A DNA stretch of 64,000 nt from Crambe crambe. Taxonomy: Eukaryota > Porifera > Demospongiae > Poecilosclerida > Crambeidae. A program made the position numbers and the translations under genes. The notes beneath the pieces were generated by a model. That model saw only the letters and a program-made list of their open reading frames with translations. It had not been told where the DNA came from and searched no databases. Positions 47,521-60,798 of the stretch are shown here, piece by piece; within the stretch, counting starts at the first letter, position 1, and each line of letters begins with the position of its first letter. Location: positions 1,984,001 to 2,048,000 of the forward strand of contig OZ004595.1 in NCBI GenBank assembly GCA_963924555.1, written 5' to 3'.

Positions 47521-48157
47521 AATTCCATTCTTAAATTTGTTTATGGCGGAGCAACAGGTGTAATAGTCACTGGAATGATTTAACTGACTCCGAACAGTAG
47601 CTATAAATTTATGACAACCACAGGACACTAATTTGGAACCACAGTGATATAAGTAGACACTTGGATACCTGACCACTTGCAGGCCTAGCAAGTAATTGCT
47701 ACATGATATTGTTACCTCATTAAGGCTGATTGTATCAAAGGGAATCATTCATGTCATTGTCGAAAATATTTTGGAAAAGTGTCCTTACAAACAGATAGAA
47801 TGAAGTATTTAACTAGATCAGGTATGCCTTGTGCTTGCAAAGTGAAATAGCAAGTCACTGATAAAGCTACTAAGGTAGAGTGGGGTAATTCCATCAATTT
47901 TTTATTTGGGCTCATTTTGGGATTCAAAGATCAATTTCATAATGTCTTCTCCATCAAAACAAAGGACTTGAAGAAGAGTCAAGTGTGATGATTGTGATGA
48001 TACAGTTGGTGTTGTAGCCTCACCTCTATACCCACTGTTCAAAGTCATCAAAAATAAGGTAGTGAAGGATGACACACAAGTTAGAATTGATCTTGGCATA
48101 GCTAGATAGAATTATTTTCACCAGTACTGGTGAAACAATTTTGCATCCATCATGCAA

Positions 48158-48159
<2 letters not shown>

Positions 48160-48235
<76 letters not shown>

Positions 48236-48565
48236 CTCCATCACTGTAAGCACTGTCAGAGTTTCATCTAGGGGGAAGCTCACCGATTGCATGGCCGTAG
48301 GCCACAGCAAGGGGGAGAGTGCGGGAGGAGGATGTGTCACCTCTCACATGAAGCATGAAGCCAAAATGCTTACTACTCTGAAGTATCTCAAATTGGTCCT
48401 TAATTGCTCCTTTTGGTGGGTGACTACTGTGGTCACCAAAGGGAATAGCTTATAAAATATTTATACCTTGGGGGGGGGGGGGGGGGGGGAGGGGGGGGGG
48501 AGGGAGGAGGAGAAGTTGAGCTGTTTGGGGGGGGGGGGGAAGCTTCCCCTGCCCCCCACCCCCCA
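48160..48565. repeat. (CT)n and poly-G runs (right arm)
   Basis: CT run 48162-48232, G-rich run 48470-48540. Both are shorter and more interrupted than in the left arm, and the GGA triplet part is almost lost. Confidence 0.9.
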
Positions 48566-48786
48566 GATGATGTAAGAAGCAGACCCTCCCCCCGGCCATC
48601 TCAGGAGAGACCACACCCTCAGAGTGCAGTTTAAAATCCAAATTTCATTGGGTAGCATGCCTCAGCCCTAAACCATCTTCTTACACCATTGGTAAGGAAG
48701 GTTAGGTTTCCCTGCAGGGTCCTCTTTTTTGCCTTATAAATTTTCACTTTTAAAAAATTAGTAAAGTTGCAGCTGCTCAGTTTAGT

Positions 48787-49624
48787 CATAGATATTAGAC
48801 ACGAAACAGGATTGGAAACTTCCTACGTCATGTGACGTCACGCCCATTAAGCTAATACATTTCGCGCATGCTATCCGCGTTGTAACCATAGAAAATTTAG
48901 CCCTATTGTCGCAATACATTTTCTGAGGAAGAGAGGTACAGACTTTGTGGGACTAGAGCTACGAGTGCAAGTACTTTTGTAGCAATTTTCTCCTATAGAA
49001 GTTTGGAAGGTAAAGTTTCTTACTGGAATAAACTGAAATAAAGAGTGTAGTAATTGTTCTTGGTGTAGGATATGTTGCTAAAGATTTTATAGGCCTACCA
49101 ATTTGTGGGATTAGAACAGGACTCACATAAATTTAGAAGTCAAGTGTTTGGTATCTTTTAGTAGTATAATAGTTTGTCTATTGGATGATATATTAAACTA
49201 CGGGTTAAATTATTATTATTACATTTCTATTATTTATTTGCATTATCATGTTTTATTATCCACTCCATGAAGCTCTCTGCACAAGAACAGGCATCTATAG
49301 ATGGCTGGAGAGGAAGACTAAACTCTTCATCTTTCAAAACTTGAGATACTGAATCTCTCATAGATTTGTACTATCTAGCTAGATCTAGTCTCATATTAAA
49401 TTTTATTATTTTTATAAAACACAACATGAAAACACTCCAGCTTAGCTAATATTAAGCTACTAGACTAATATCTGCTCTGATATCTTTTGCAGAACTCATT
49501 CTTAACTACGTATGTATGTGGTAACCATGCATTCATATCTCGCGCCAATTTTTCCCGGCAAACACGGATAGCACGCGCATGGTAGTATTAAGTTTCCAAT
49601 CCTGTTCCGTGTCTAATATCTATG
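48787..49624. mobile_element. DNA transposon with CATAGATAT ends and 7-bp target duplication (right arm)
   Basis: 838 bp, inverted counterpart of 26557-27394, flanked by GTTTAGT at 48780-48786 and 49625-49631, the complement of the left-arm duplication. The insertion therefore predates the palindrome. Confidence 0.85.
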
Positions 49625-50224
49625 GTTTAGTACAATGGCCATTGAATCACAGTACTATAATTCTGTGCTCCTAAGCTTTCCTCTTGCTGTGCAACTGTCG
49701 AAGAATTTGTGGATGATGAAGAAACATAATTATGCTGGTTAAAAACCTCCAATATGACAAAGAAATTTTATTGGCTTTTGTGCTCCATATTTTTGTTGTT
49801 TGTTTGTTTATTTCCTCATAAAACGCACAGCACAATTAACGCAGATTTACAAAACACACCCAACAGATAAATAATTGCAGCGAGCGAGCTGACTCTCAGG
49901 TCATGACTCATTGAAATTGTATCAGAGAGTACGATAGTACTCTCTAAGTAGGGATGGCACGGAAGCTCCATTGTACTTAATATTTTCTTTCATAACTCCA
50001 GAATACTTACCTCCTGCAGTCAGTAACTCCTAACTTGAAGACTGTGCTAGGACTCAAATATGAAGAGCAGAGAACAAAGCAGTATCATTTTACAGCGACT
50101 TCAAAAATCGCCGTTTTCATCTTAGTCTGGCATAGCACCGCCCACCGACTTGATCGAGTAGGTGGTTAGCCTCGTCCGACGTCCCCAGGCTCTTGCGCGC
50201 GCACGGAAGGGGGGAGGGGAAGAA

Positions 50225-51349
<1,125 letters not shown>

Positions 51350-51465
51350 GAACATAGTATTAGTGCTAAAGTGATTAGCTATAGGGGTAGGGCATGATGA
51401 GTTCTAAATATATTTGTCAACATGCGATGTGCACACACAATAACTTTCATCATCATAAACTATAA

Positions 51466-51981
51466 CAAGTGAATGCAAAAAATTTCTTCGAAATAAAAAT
51501 GTGAAGTAGGGATGACCACAAATTTAGCACATAATAATTATTATAGCTATTATAACTGCAGCTTCATTATGAAAACCAAGTACTGCAGCATCGAAGCAGT
51601 ATGGCCCAAAAATCTAGCTGGAATATGTATTATAACTGCATGCAAGAGAGTGAACTTAGTGAAGTGACCCTTACCCATCATCAAGTACGAGATACTATTC
51701 CTACTTCACTCCCTTGGCCCTTGATCATGGGAGTGAAGTAGGAATAGTATCTTGTACTTGATGATGGGTAAGGGTACCTTCACTAAGTTCACTCTCTTGC
51801 ATGCAGTTATAATACATATTCCAGCTATAGATTTTTGGGCCATACTGTTTCGATGCTGCAGTACTTGGTTTTCATAATGAAGCTGCAGTTATAATAGCTA
51901 TAATAATTATTATGTGCTAAATTTGCGGTCATCCCTACTTCACATTTTTAATTCGAAGAAATTTTTTGCATTCACTTGTTT
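51466..51981. mobile_element. Foldback element, about 245-bp arms
   Basis: The sequence AAGTGAATGCAAAAAATTTC at the left end is mirrored by GAAATTTTTTGCATTCACTT at the right, and the two halves pair along nearly their full length to a small central loop near 51711-51730 (CTTGGCCCTTGATCATGG). Arms differ by a few substitutions and one- to three-base indels. A half copy of the same end lies at 52435-52500. Confidence 0.85.
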
Positions 51982-52996
51982 GCATTCTTTTTCTTTGTGA
52001 TTATGAAAATTGATAGACACTAAAGGTATAGCTAATGCTTCCTTGATTGAACTAAATTTATTTAATGATCAAATTTTATAGTATTTCATTCTGTTCAGGG
52101 AGGAGAGTTTGAAGGATGATCATCTGCAGTGTAATGGAGTACTGAAAGGAGTGAACATTTTAAAAAGTGAACAGCATTAGCTAATTGTTACATATGTGAT
52201 CACTGAAATAATTATTGAGATGGTACGTATGTCTTGCTTGAGGGAGGAGTATGGGGAGTTTATGCATTTGGTGTAGTGATCATAATAGTGGATGCCATCA
52301 AATGGCCACATCCTGTGCAGGTGTTATATGAGGAGAACTGCTATTAATTGCCCCACCCCTTTTATGAGGTAATATCGCAAAGATTTTTTTCATACGAGGC
52401 TGCAGCACATTATAGATAGCCCAGCTAGATTTTAGGCTATCCCTACTTAACCTTTTTATTTGAAGAAATTTTTTACGCTCACTTGTTTCTATCCTTTTTC
52501 TTAGTGCTTGAAGTTGAATGAGGGAGGCTACAGTACAGTACTATACAAAGCCAGCTCTGCATAAACCTCTTTTGTAGGTACATACAGTGTCTCTGGTTGA
52601 AGAATTTGTTTAGCTATTTAAGTTTTGTTGATATAAAACTTTACAGCAACAGCAATGTAAATGACATGTAGCTACACGGCATGGTGAAGTGAGCTGACTA
52701 CACTACAGCAAAGTACTGGCTATAATGCTACTATAGGATGAGCATCTGTACTGTAATTCAGCAAGGAGTGACTGGAACATCATCAGATAATAAATGAAGA
52801 CCTTGGCTATAGCTAAACTTAAGCTTACGTAATTACGTGGCTCCGCCCATAAGCCCCGCCCCCTTCAAATGGCGTAGATCTAAGATTAGCAGTGTTCCGA
52901 GTGCTATCGAATAGTGAAGTAGAGCCTTAGTCAAAACTAATAGCAAAAGATCAGCCTCTAGGTGCCGCTCTAACAGATGGCCAAAGCAGAATTTTG
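51982..52996. other. Intergenic stretch, no gene seen
   Basis: Contains the partial foldback end at 52435-52500. Otherwise no coding or RNA feature recognised. Confidence 0.45.
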
Positions 52997-53312
52997 ATGA
53001 CTATAGCCAGTAAGTCGGTACGTCGATCTGATTATTATTATTATTATTATCCTTATTATTATCCTTATTATAAAGAAAAAGAACGAAAGGTCAATTTTAG
53101 AACTCGTTTTTTTCTTATGTTAGCTAATGAATTTTTGGCTTTTGAACATTCTCCTCTCTTCTTTGTAGATATAATAATTCACTGTAGCCTTCTGAGAACC
53201 TGTAGAGTAAGGGTAGAAGAGAAAGAAGAGTTTTTAGTTTATACTGTCCTATGGACTTTGACCTGCCATCCCTACTTAGAGAGTGCTACCGCACTCTCTG
53301 ATATAGATTCTC
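52997..53312. repeat. Dispersed repeat, inverted relative to the copies at 63.5-64.0 kb
   Basis: Runs from ATGACTATAGCCAGTAAGTC through an ATT/CTT microsatellite, CTGTAGCCTTCTGAGAACCT and GCCATCCCTACTTAGAGAGT. The same blocks in reverse complement occur at 63480-64000 (twice for the central part). Confidence 0.85.
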
Positions 53313-54180
53313 CAGGTATCTAGCTATGCAGACTATGCTTCCTACACTGTAACTATCTTGACAGTAAGATCTTAATTGTCAGAGTCATGCAGGTACAAAG
53401 AAACTTTACACAAAGTTTTGTACTGCTGTATTCTTCACTGGCAATACAAAGGTTATTAGCTACCTGAGAAATAAACATGGATGGTCATGTGACTAGATCA
53501 CATTTATTAGCATGATGAATTTGTACACTTGGATTAAATTAGCAAGGACTATTTCCCTGCAGTGTTATGAAATTCTTGAAGTATAAACTTTGAAGTTATG
53601 CTTTTATCACAGAATTTTGTCCAATAATTATTATTATTATTATTATAGATACGTGGATTCAAGCAATCTGATTGGTCCGTTACCGTTGAATAATTCACGG
53701 TATTTAACGCCTAGACTACGCACATATGTATACGTAGCAGGCACGGGCAGAACATATTCGGGTGCTCCTTCAACCATCGATGGTCGTGACCTGTAATACT
53801 GGGCACACCTGTTACCTCCACGACAGCAGAAAGAGTAGGGCAAAAGGTCATCTGTCCAAATTTAAAAGAAAAGAAAAGGCTAAAGTTTATACATGTAGAC
53901 AGGTGGCAGCGTAGGCAATCAGTATCAGTATTCAGAATCGTTGAATCGTTGTTTAATTGTATTAGTGTATGTTGCAATCGGCATTAAGGCTAGTGCTATA
54001 CTGGAACACCTGCAGCTTCTGCTGGAAGGATGAGTCAGTGTAGGACATTCCTTGTGCTGTTTTAGAATGTGTCAGTGCATTGTGCGTCACATGTTAGTAA
54101 GCCTCAAAGCCGATTCTATTATTCAAGTAGTGCCAAATGATGTGTGGGTTCCTCACCAAGCCTGGGAGCTAGAGAGCATG
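53313..54180. other. Intergenic stretch, no gene seen
   Basis: An ATT microsatellite at 53627-53646. The frames at 53590-53977 have no recognisable family features. Confidence 0.4.
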
Positions 54181-55524
<1,344 letters not shown>

Positions 55525-55569
55525 GCAGCGAGCGAGCGAAGCGAGTGAGCTGACTCTCAGGTCATGACT

Positions 55570-56475
55570 CATTGAAATTTTAAATATATTAGACTTATTA
55601 CACGAGTCAGCGTGAAATATCTCGCGATATCTCACAGCTGACGAGTGTAATAAGTGATTTATTCTTACAGTGAACTACATATGTCACAACTAACAAGTCT
55701 AAGGAGTGTTTATAGCCATCATATAAACATACGTCTGTAGGAAGTTGTTATGAGAACCTGTAATACTCACCACGAAGCACTTTAGATAAGCCTAGCAGCC
55801 TACCGGGCCCTACAAACAACTAATGCACTTCGACAAACCACTGTAAGATTCAATTAAGCTTGCCTATCATCTTCAGAAATGTCAGCCAAAAAGGTTACTA
55901 CGCTAATGTGCGCATGCGTAGTAGACCGTTGAATATAACCGTATAATATGAGGATTTATGCAACGGCTCGTCTATGGGGAAAATATACTAGTGGGCGTGG
56001 TCTGTAAGAATAAATAAGACTTATTACACGAGTCAGCGTGAGATATGGGGAGATATTTCATGAGCCGAAGGCGAGTGAAATATCTCGCCATATCTCACAG
56101 CTGACGAGTGTAATAAGTGATTTATTCTTACAGTGAACTACATATGTCACAACTAACAAGTCTAAGGAGTGTTTATAGCCGTCATATAAACATACGTCTG
56201 TAGGAAGCTGTTATGAGAACCTGTAATATCACCACGAAGCACTTTAGATAAACCTAGCAGCCCACCAGGCCCTACAAATAACTAATGCACTTTAACAAAC
56301 AGCTGTAAGATTCAATTAAGCTTGCCTATCATCTTCAGAAATGTCGGCCAAAAAGGTTACTAGGCTAGTCTGCGCATGCGTAGTCTACCGTTGAATATAG
56401 CCGTTGAATATGGGGATTTATTCAACGGCTCGTCTATGGGGAAAATGTACTAGTGGGCGTGGTCTGTAAGAATAA
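55570..56475. repeat. Direct tandem duplication of about 440-bp unit
   Basis: Two units, about 55590-56010 and 56022-56475, each containing TTATTACACGAGTCAGCGTG, GCTGACGAGTGTAATAAGTG, CTATCATCTTCAGAAATGTC, CGCATGCGTAG and CTAGTGGGCGTGGTCTGTAA. Part of the unit (GTAGGAAGTTGT ... CATCTTCAGAAATGTC) also matches the region upstream of both chitinase-like genes (30545-30680 and 45610-45740). Confidence 0.85.
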
Positions 56476-56513
56476 ATATATATATCTAGGTCTACACTCC
56501 AAAATGCCCCAGG

Positions 56514-56556
56514 CGTACGTACGTACGTACGTACGTACGTACGTACGTACGTACGT
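56514..56556. repeat. (ACGT)n microsatellite
   Basis: About ten units of the self-complementary tetranucleotide ACGT. It is followed at 56575-56690 by short repeats of AATAGTAGC(A/G)ATACGAAAATGA type. Confidence 0.95.
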
Positions 56557-56739
56557 GTCGTGCAATAGTACGGGATATGAAATTGCAATTGCGAATAGTA
56601 GCGCCAATAGTAGCAATACGAAAATGATAGTAGCGATACGATAGTAGCAATACGAAAATGATAGTAGCGTGCAATAGTAGCGCCCCTGCGCGTGCATTTA
56701 TGCGCATGCTCCAGTTGCAATTGCTTGATTGATTTCTAC

Positions 56740-57010
56740 ATCGCTTTGTATATAGCATGGTGGATAGTAGGGCTAGGCTTATCTAAGTGGATTGTAGGCA
56801 CTAGACATATCCAAGTGCTTTGTGGTAAGTACTTAGCTTTCTATGCATGCAGCCGCCTGCCACTTAGCTACATAACACAACAGCAAAGCAAGCTCAACAT
56901 TTCTACAGCCTTTTGGGCAGCAGGCACAAGAGGCTTATCTAAGCGGCTTGTAGGCACTAGGCTTATCTAAGTGCTTTGAGGTAAGCATGTATGCAGCTGC
57001 CTGCCACCAC
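56740..57010. repeat. Tandem duplication of about 150 bp
   Basis: GGCTTATCTAAG(T/C)GG, TTGTAGGCACTAG and AAGTGCTTTG(T/A)GGTAAG occur in order twice (56775-56850 and 56930-56990), followed by the related GCAGC(C/T)GCCTGCCAC in each unit. Confidence 0.7.
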
Positions 57011-57031
57011 TTACATGACTCTTAGCAATAT

Positions 57032-58762
57032 CATAGATACTATAAACTACGTGTACGGGATTGGAAACCCGCCCCCGCATCCGTATATGGCAATGTAATT
57101 CATCCTTGTCCGAGGTTTCCTAGACAGTTAGTTTCCTGTTTTGGCGAATTTCGCGTGTTCTACGCATCCCAAGTTCATCTCCAAAGGAGGAATAGTTCCT
57201 GCGGTGGATTAGCAAGGTAACTATGCAAAGCTTTTACACGAAAGAGTTGCAGAAATAGTTCATAAACTCTAGTTACCGTGAAAATGGCTACTTTTTTGCA
57301 TGTTAGTAACATTAACTTGCCTAGAACTCACAGTGAACAGTAATGACAATGAAAATTAGTTGGAGAATAGTTTCTTACATGTACTTAACCATATTTTAAG
57401 TCATGTAATACTATTACATTCAGCAGAGTGAACAATTTGGATGAAAAAAACCAGTTCAACTGTAGTAACACTTCCTACATTACTATTAGCTAAAATGCCT
57501 ACCACTCTACTGAAAGTGGTAGAGCAATGCTTACCATATGTACCTGTAACAAGCTTTTGATCCTAGAGAAAACAGTTAATTTGTTACACTTTTTTTGAAA
57601 ATGACTATTATTAAAATTGAATTATAGCTATGAGTCAAAGAAATGTATGTATTCCAATGCTAAAAGACAGCAACAGTCTCACAGTGCTAGTGATGATTGG
57701 GTCGAATCTGCAGAGATGTAAAAGAGGCAGAATTAGGGGAGATAATCATTCAGAACATCTTGTTAATGTGCATGGGAGAGTATCTATTCCTGTTATATTA
57801 AAATGGCACCGTGTGCTATATTCTATGGCACATAGGGTATAATAAAAGCTGTGGATTAAACCTCCCCTATCGATGGCACACCACACATCCATTCCTCCGA
57901 TTCATATGGTTCCATGTTATCGTCACTGTTGTAAGTCGTCAAGTCCAAGTAAAATTTCTTTGACTGTGCAGTCTTTGTGAATGGATCTGACTATGTAGCC
58001 TCCAATATACCTAATTGCACACTGTCCTTCGTATATTAGCTCCTTTATATTGGTGTGTACATCATCATCAACTGTCACAGGTAATGCTTTTTCTATCAGT
58101 GAGATGAATAAATTCAGAGTAAGTTGCTGATAAAATAGGGGCTCAATGGTTATGCCACAATCAGTGAGGAATTTCACCCACTTCTCAATAAATCAAGATG
58201 AACTCCGGAGTGAGTGAAACTCAATCCATAATTTTTCCTTAATACTTGAAAATTTTCTATACCTTTTGTAATGATTTTTGAGATAGAATCTAGAAGCCAT
58301 TTACTGAACTCAGTAATAATGGAATTGGGTTGCTGGTATAGCTCATATAACTTAGTAGCCATGTCAATTAAAATCTTACAATTATCCACGGAGGTATCAT
58401 AATCTGCATCCATGCTCATATTATGGCAAGCCAGCTTTTATAGCTTCCACACAACTATCTGCAGATATGAAGTAGCCTCTAGCTAACTTAAATATCACCT
58501 AGCTACCTATTTTTCATTTTTCTCTCTCCCTTTTTTATACAATAATAAGTTGTCAGCTAACCTTTAACTTGTGGAATGCAAGTGGCCATAGGTAACTCAG
58601 AGGATCACAGAGACCCGTAGCTAGCTTAGCTCGATGCAGCGGCAATCTCCCGCGTTACGTCGCTCGCGGATAAAGAGTTAAGCAAGGCCAAGCCCTCGGA
58701 CACGGATTCAACGGGTTAATGTGCCGTTTCCAATCCCGTACACGTAGTTTATAGTATCTATG
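57032..58762. mobile_element. DNA transposon with CATAGATAC ends and 7-bp target duplication
   Basis: 1,731 bp. Inverted ends CATAGATACTATAAACTACG...GGGATTGGAAAC and its complement. Flanked by GCAATAT at 57025-57031 and 58763-58769. Contains a transposase remnant on the minus strand. The same family as 26557, 48787 and 58989. Confidence 0.88.
57923..58430 (-). pseudogene. Transposase C-terminal remnant
   Basis: Minus strand: a piece reading CKILIDMATKLYELYQQPNS, FSKWLLDSISKIITKGIENF and LRKNYGLSFTHSG (58419 downward) is followed after a frameshift near 58180 by WVKFLTDCGITIEPLFYQQL, GQCAIRYIGGYIVRSIHKDC and a stop at 57923. The A-I-R-Y-I-G-G-Y-I-V-R block is typical of C-terminal regions of multicopy sponge and cnidarian transposases. 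The catalytic core is missing, so the superfamily cannot be assigned from it. Confidence 0.6.
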
Positions 58763-58988
58763 GCAATATCAAGCACTGAAGCCTATCAGCTACTTTAATT
58801 GCTCACTGTCAAATGCTGCACATTGCTACAGATACTCAACAGCAAATGAAAATCGTTGAAGAATACTTGCTTGCTCGCTCGCTGTCAACTGAATGTTGAA
58901 CATTGCCCTAGTTATTCATAATACATACGTCATTATGACGTCACTAATAAATCTGCGCATGCGTATATGCGTCCTTGGTTTGTTTAGC

Positions 58989-60086
58989 CATAGATATAAG
59001 AGGTTTACGGGATTGGAAACGGATCACGTGCTCTCGTTAGCAACTAACAACCGAGGCGCGTTGACAGCTGAATGACATAGCACTTTTGTCAAAGTTGCTG
59101 TTCTGACAAGATCCATGAGGTAAGACTTATGCCAATGATACTATAATACACTAGGGCATAGGTTTACTGTATGAAATAAATTTTAGCTCAGATTTTCAAG
59201 TTTAATCCTACAAATACTACTGTAGTGGTTAATGGGACTATAATCCCTCTCACGCTTGATAGAATCAATTGCTGTTGCCCATTTTCTGATCAAAAGGCAT
59301 GTAAACTTTAGCTACATGGAATAGTAATGTTAGTTTTTGTATTAGCTGACATATATTGTCTCTAGCATTTGCAAGTGGTGTTAAAACTGTAATCCCTCTC
59401 CCAAGAAATAGATTAACAATATTGCAACTGTATTAGTTATTTCAGGGAAAGGATAGAAGAGTAAATGGAATTGGTGCATTCGTTTTCTATACAATAGTCA
59501 TCCTATGGAGATGGCAAGCTTACTATATTTCCCCCCTAATATCCATAGGGTCCACAGGACAGCTGACTGAGCCGAATTCTTGAGGTGGATGGTGTCAAAA
59601 TCCAACAGCCAAAAGCTGGAAGTATTGCAATAATGTTGATGAGGGAGAACTGAGCAGAAACTGGCGGATAACTTTGGGGCAAAATTATCTAGCTATAATA
59701 ATGATGAATTTTAATACCAAAAGTCATTCTGGCCTTTCTTTCAAATCAATCACATAAAATTAATGTATAATGAGCAATGATAGGTACTCATAGTTATAAT
59801 TACAAGGAAAAAAGTTATGAATAATTAATAACTTCCTTCCTCAGACTCTCCAACTTCAACTCTCTGACTCTTCACTTCTTCAATACCTTCCCCTTAGCTT
59901 ACATGTACTATTCTGTGAGCTGTTGGGGCAGAACATCACTTTAACTGCCTTGAAAGGAGTGAATATTGATCTCCTTTCACGGCCATTAATATAATTAATG
60001 CTGCATGCGCGTGCGCATCTGTCAACGCGCCTCGGTTGTGCAGTTCATTGGGCGTTTCCAATCCCGTAAAACCTCTTATATCTATG
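58989..60086. mobile_element. Non-autonomous transposon with 7-bp target duplication
   Basis: 1,098 bp. Ends CATAGATATAAGAGGTTTAC (then GGGATTGGAAAC) and complement. Flanked by GTTTAGC at 58982-58988 and 60087-60093. No coding frame. An internal TAATCCCTCTC-containing stretch occurs twice (near 59240 and 59390). Confidence 0.88.
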
Positions 60087-60399
60087 GTTTAGCTAACCAC
60101 ACCCAGATTTTCGATCTTAAAAAAAAGCCTTGTCTTCTTATAATTTACCACTGAAAAGCCGAGATTTGAATCGCTAGACAGTTGTAGTAAAATCTACATC
60201 CTATTAGGCTCTAGCTATTGCTAATATCACCCTATCATCGAACCTCTACAAGGAGGGCGGGGCTTGTACCACCGCTACTAGTGCTACTGTACATACTTCT
60301 CACCATCTAAAGAGGTACTTATAGCAGCAAGTGGTCCCTACTGATGATCAGATAGTGTAGTTGCTTTATTTCTCCCTTGTAAATCTCCCAGTCTAGTTT

Positions 60400-60523
60400 C
60401 ATCCATACCCTCATATCATCAAGAGACTCATTGTTCTACGGTTTGCAGTGTGAGTTATTTTATAGCAGTATCTTGAGTAGTGTGTGATTGATCTCTTGAT
60501 TTTCATTGAGTTTGTGTACAAAG
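60400..60523 (+). promoter_or_regulatory. Probable 5' UTR exon of the CARD gene
   Basis: A good 5' splice site (AAAG/GTGAGT) at 60523/60524 and a matching 3' splice site (GGTAG at about 60784-60788) ten bases before the CARD gene ATG suggest a noncoding first exon ending at 60523. Its 5' end cannot be placed by eye. Confidence 0.45.
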
Positions 60524-60798
60524 GTGAGTTAGCTTTCTAGCTAGCTCATTATTGAGTGCCATTAGTGGGAACCCCACCTACTCCAGTCTGCATAAAGCCT
60601 TAATCTTAATTTTCTCAGGTCACTGCCCCTTTCTCTACATAATCAGCTAATTCCTCTCTTGTTGAGAGACATCTGTGATCATTGACATTTGTTCAACTAA
60701 TAGATCAGATTGACTTGTAAGTTGGCATAATTATGATTATACTATAAATGAATCATCACATCTTATTTTTACACTTTTGGATGGTAGGGGCATAAAAA

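Larger units (their letters stand above)
35948..50224. repeat. Right arm of the 24-kb palindrome
   Basis: Reverse-complement counterpart of 25974-35890, longer because it contains a 4,497-bp gypsy retrotransposon with 5-bp target duplication. Without that insertion it is about 9.8 kb. Homology ends sharply around GGGGAAGAA (about 50224); beyond it the sequence is unrelated to 25973 and outward. Confidence 0.93.

Noticed and set aside
57630-57842. 70-codon plus-strand frame inside the 57032 transposon
   Set aside because: No family resemblance, and the transposase remnant of this element is on the other strand.
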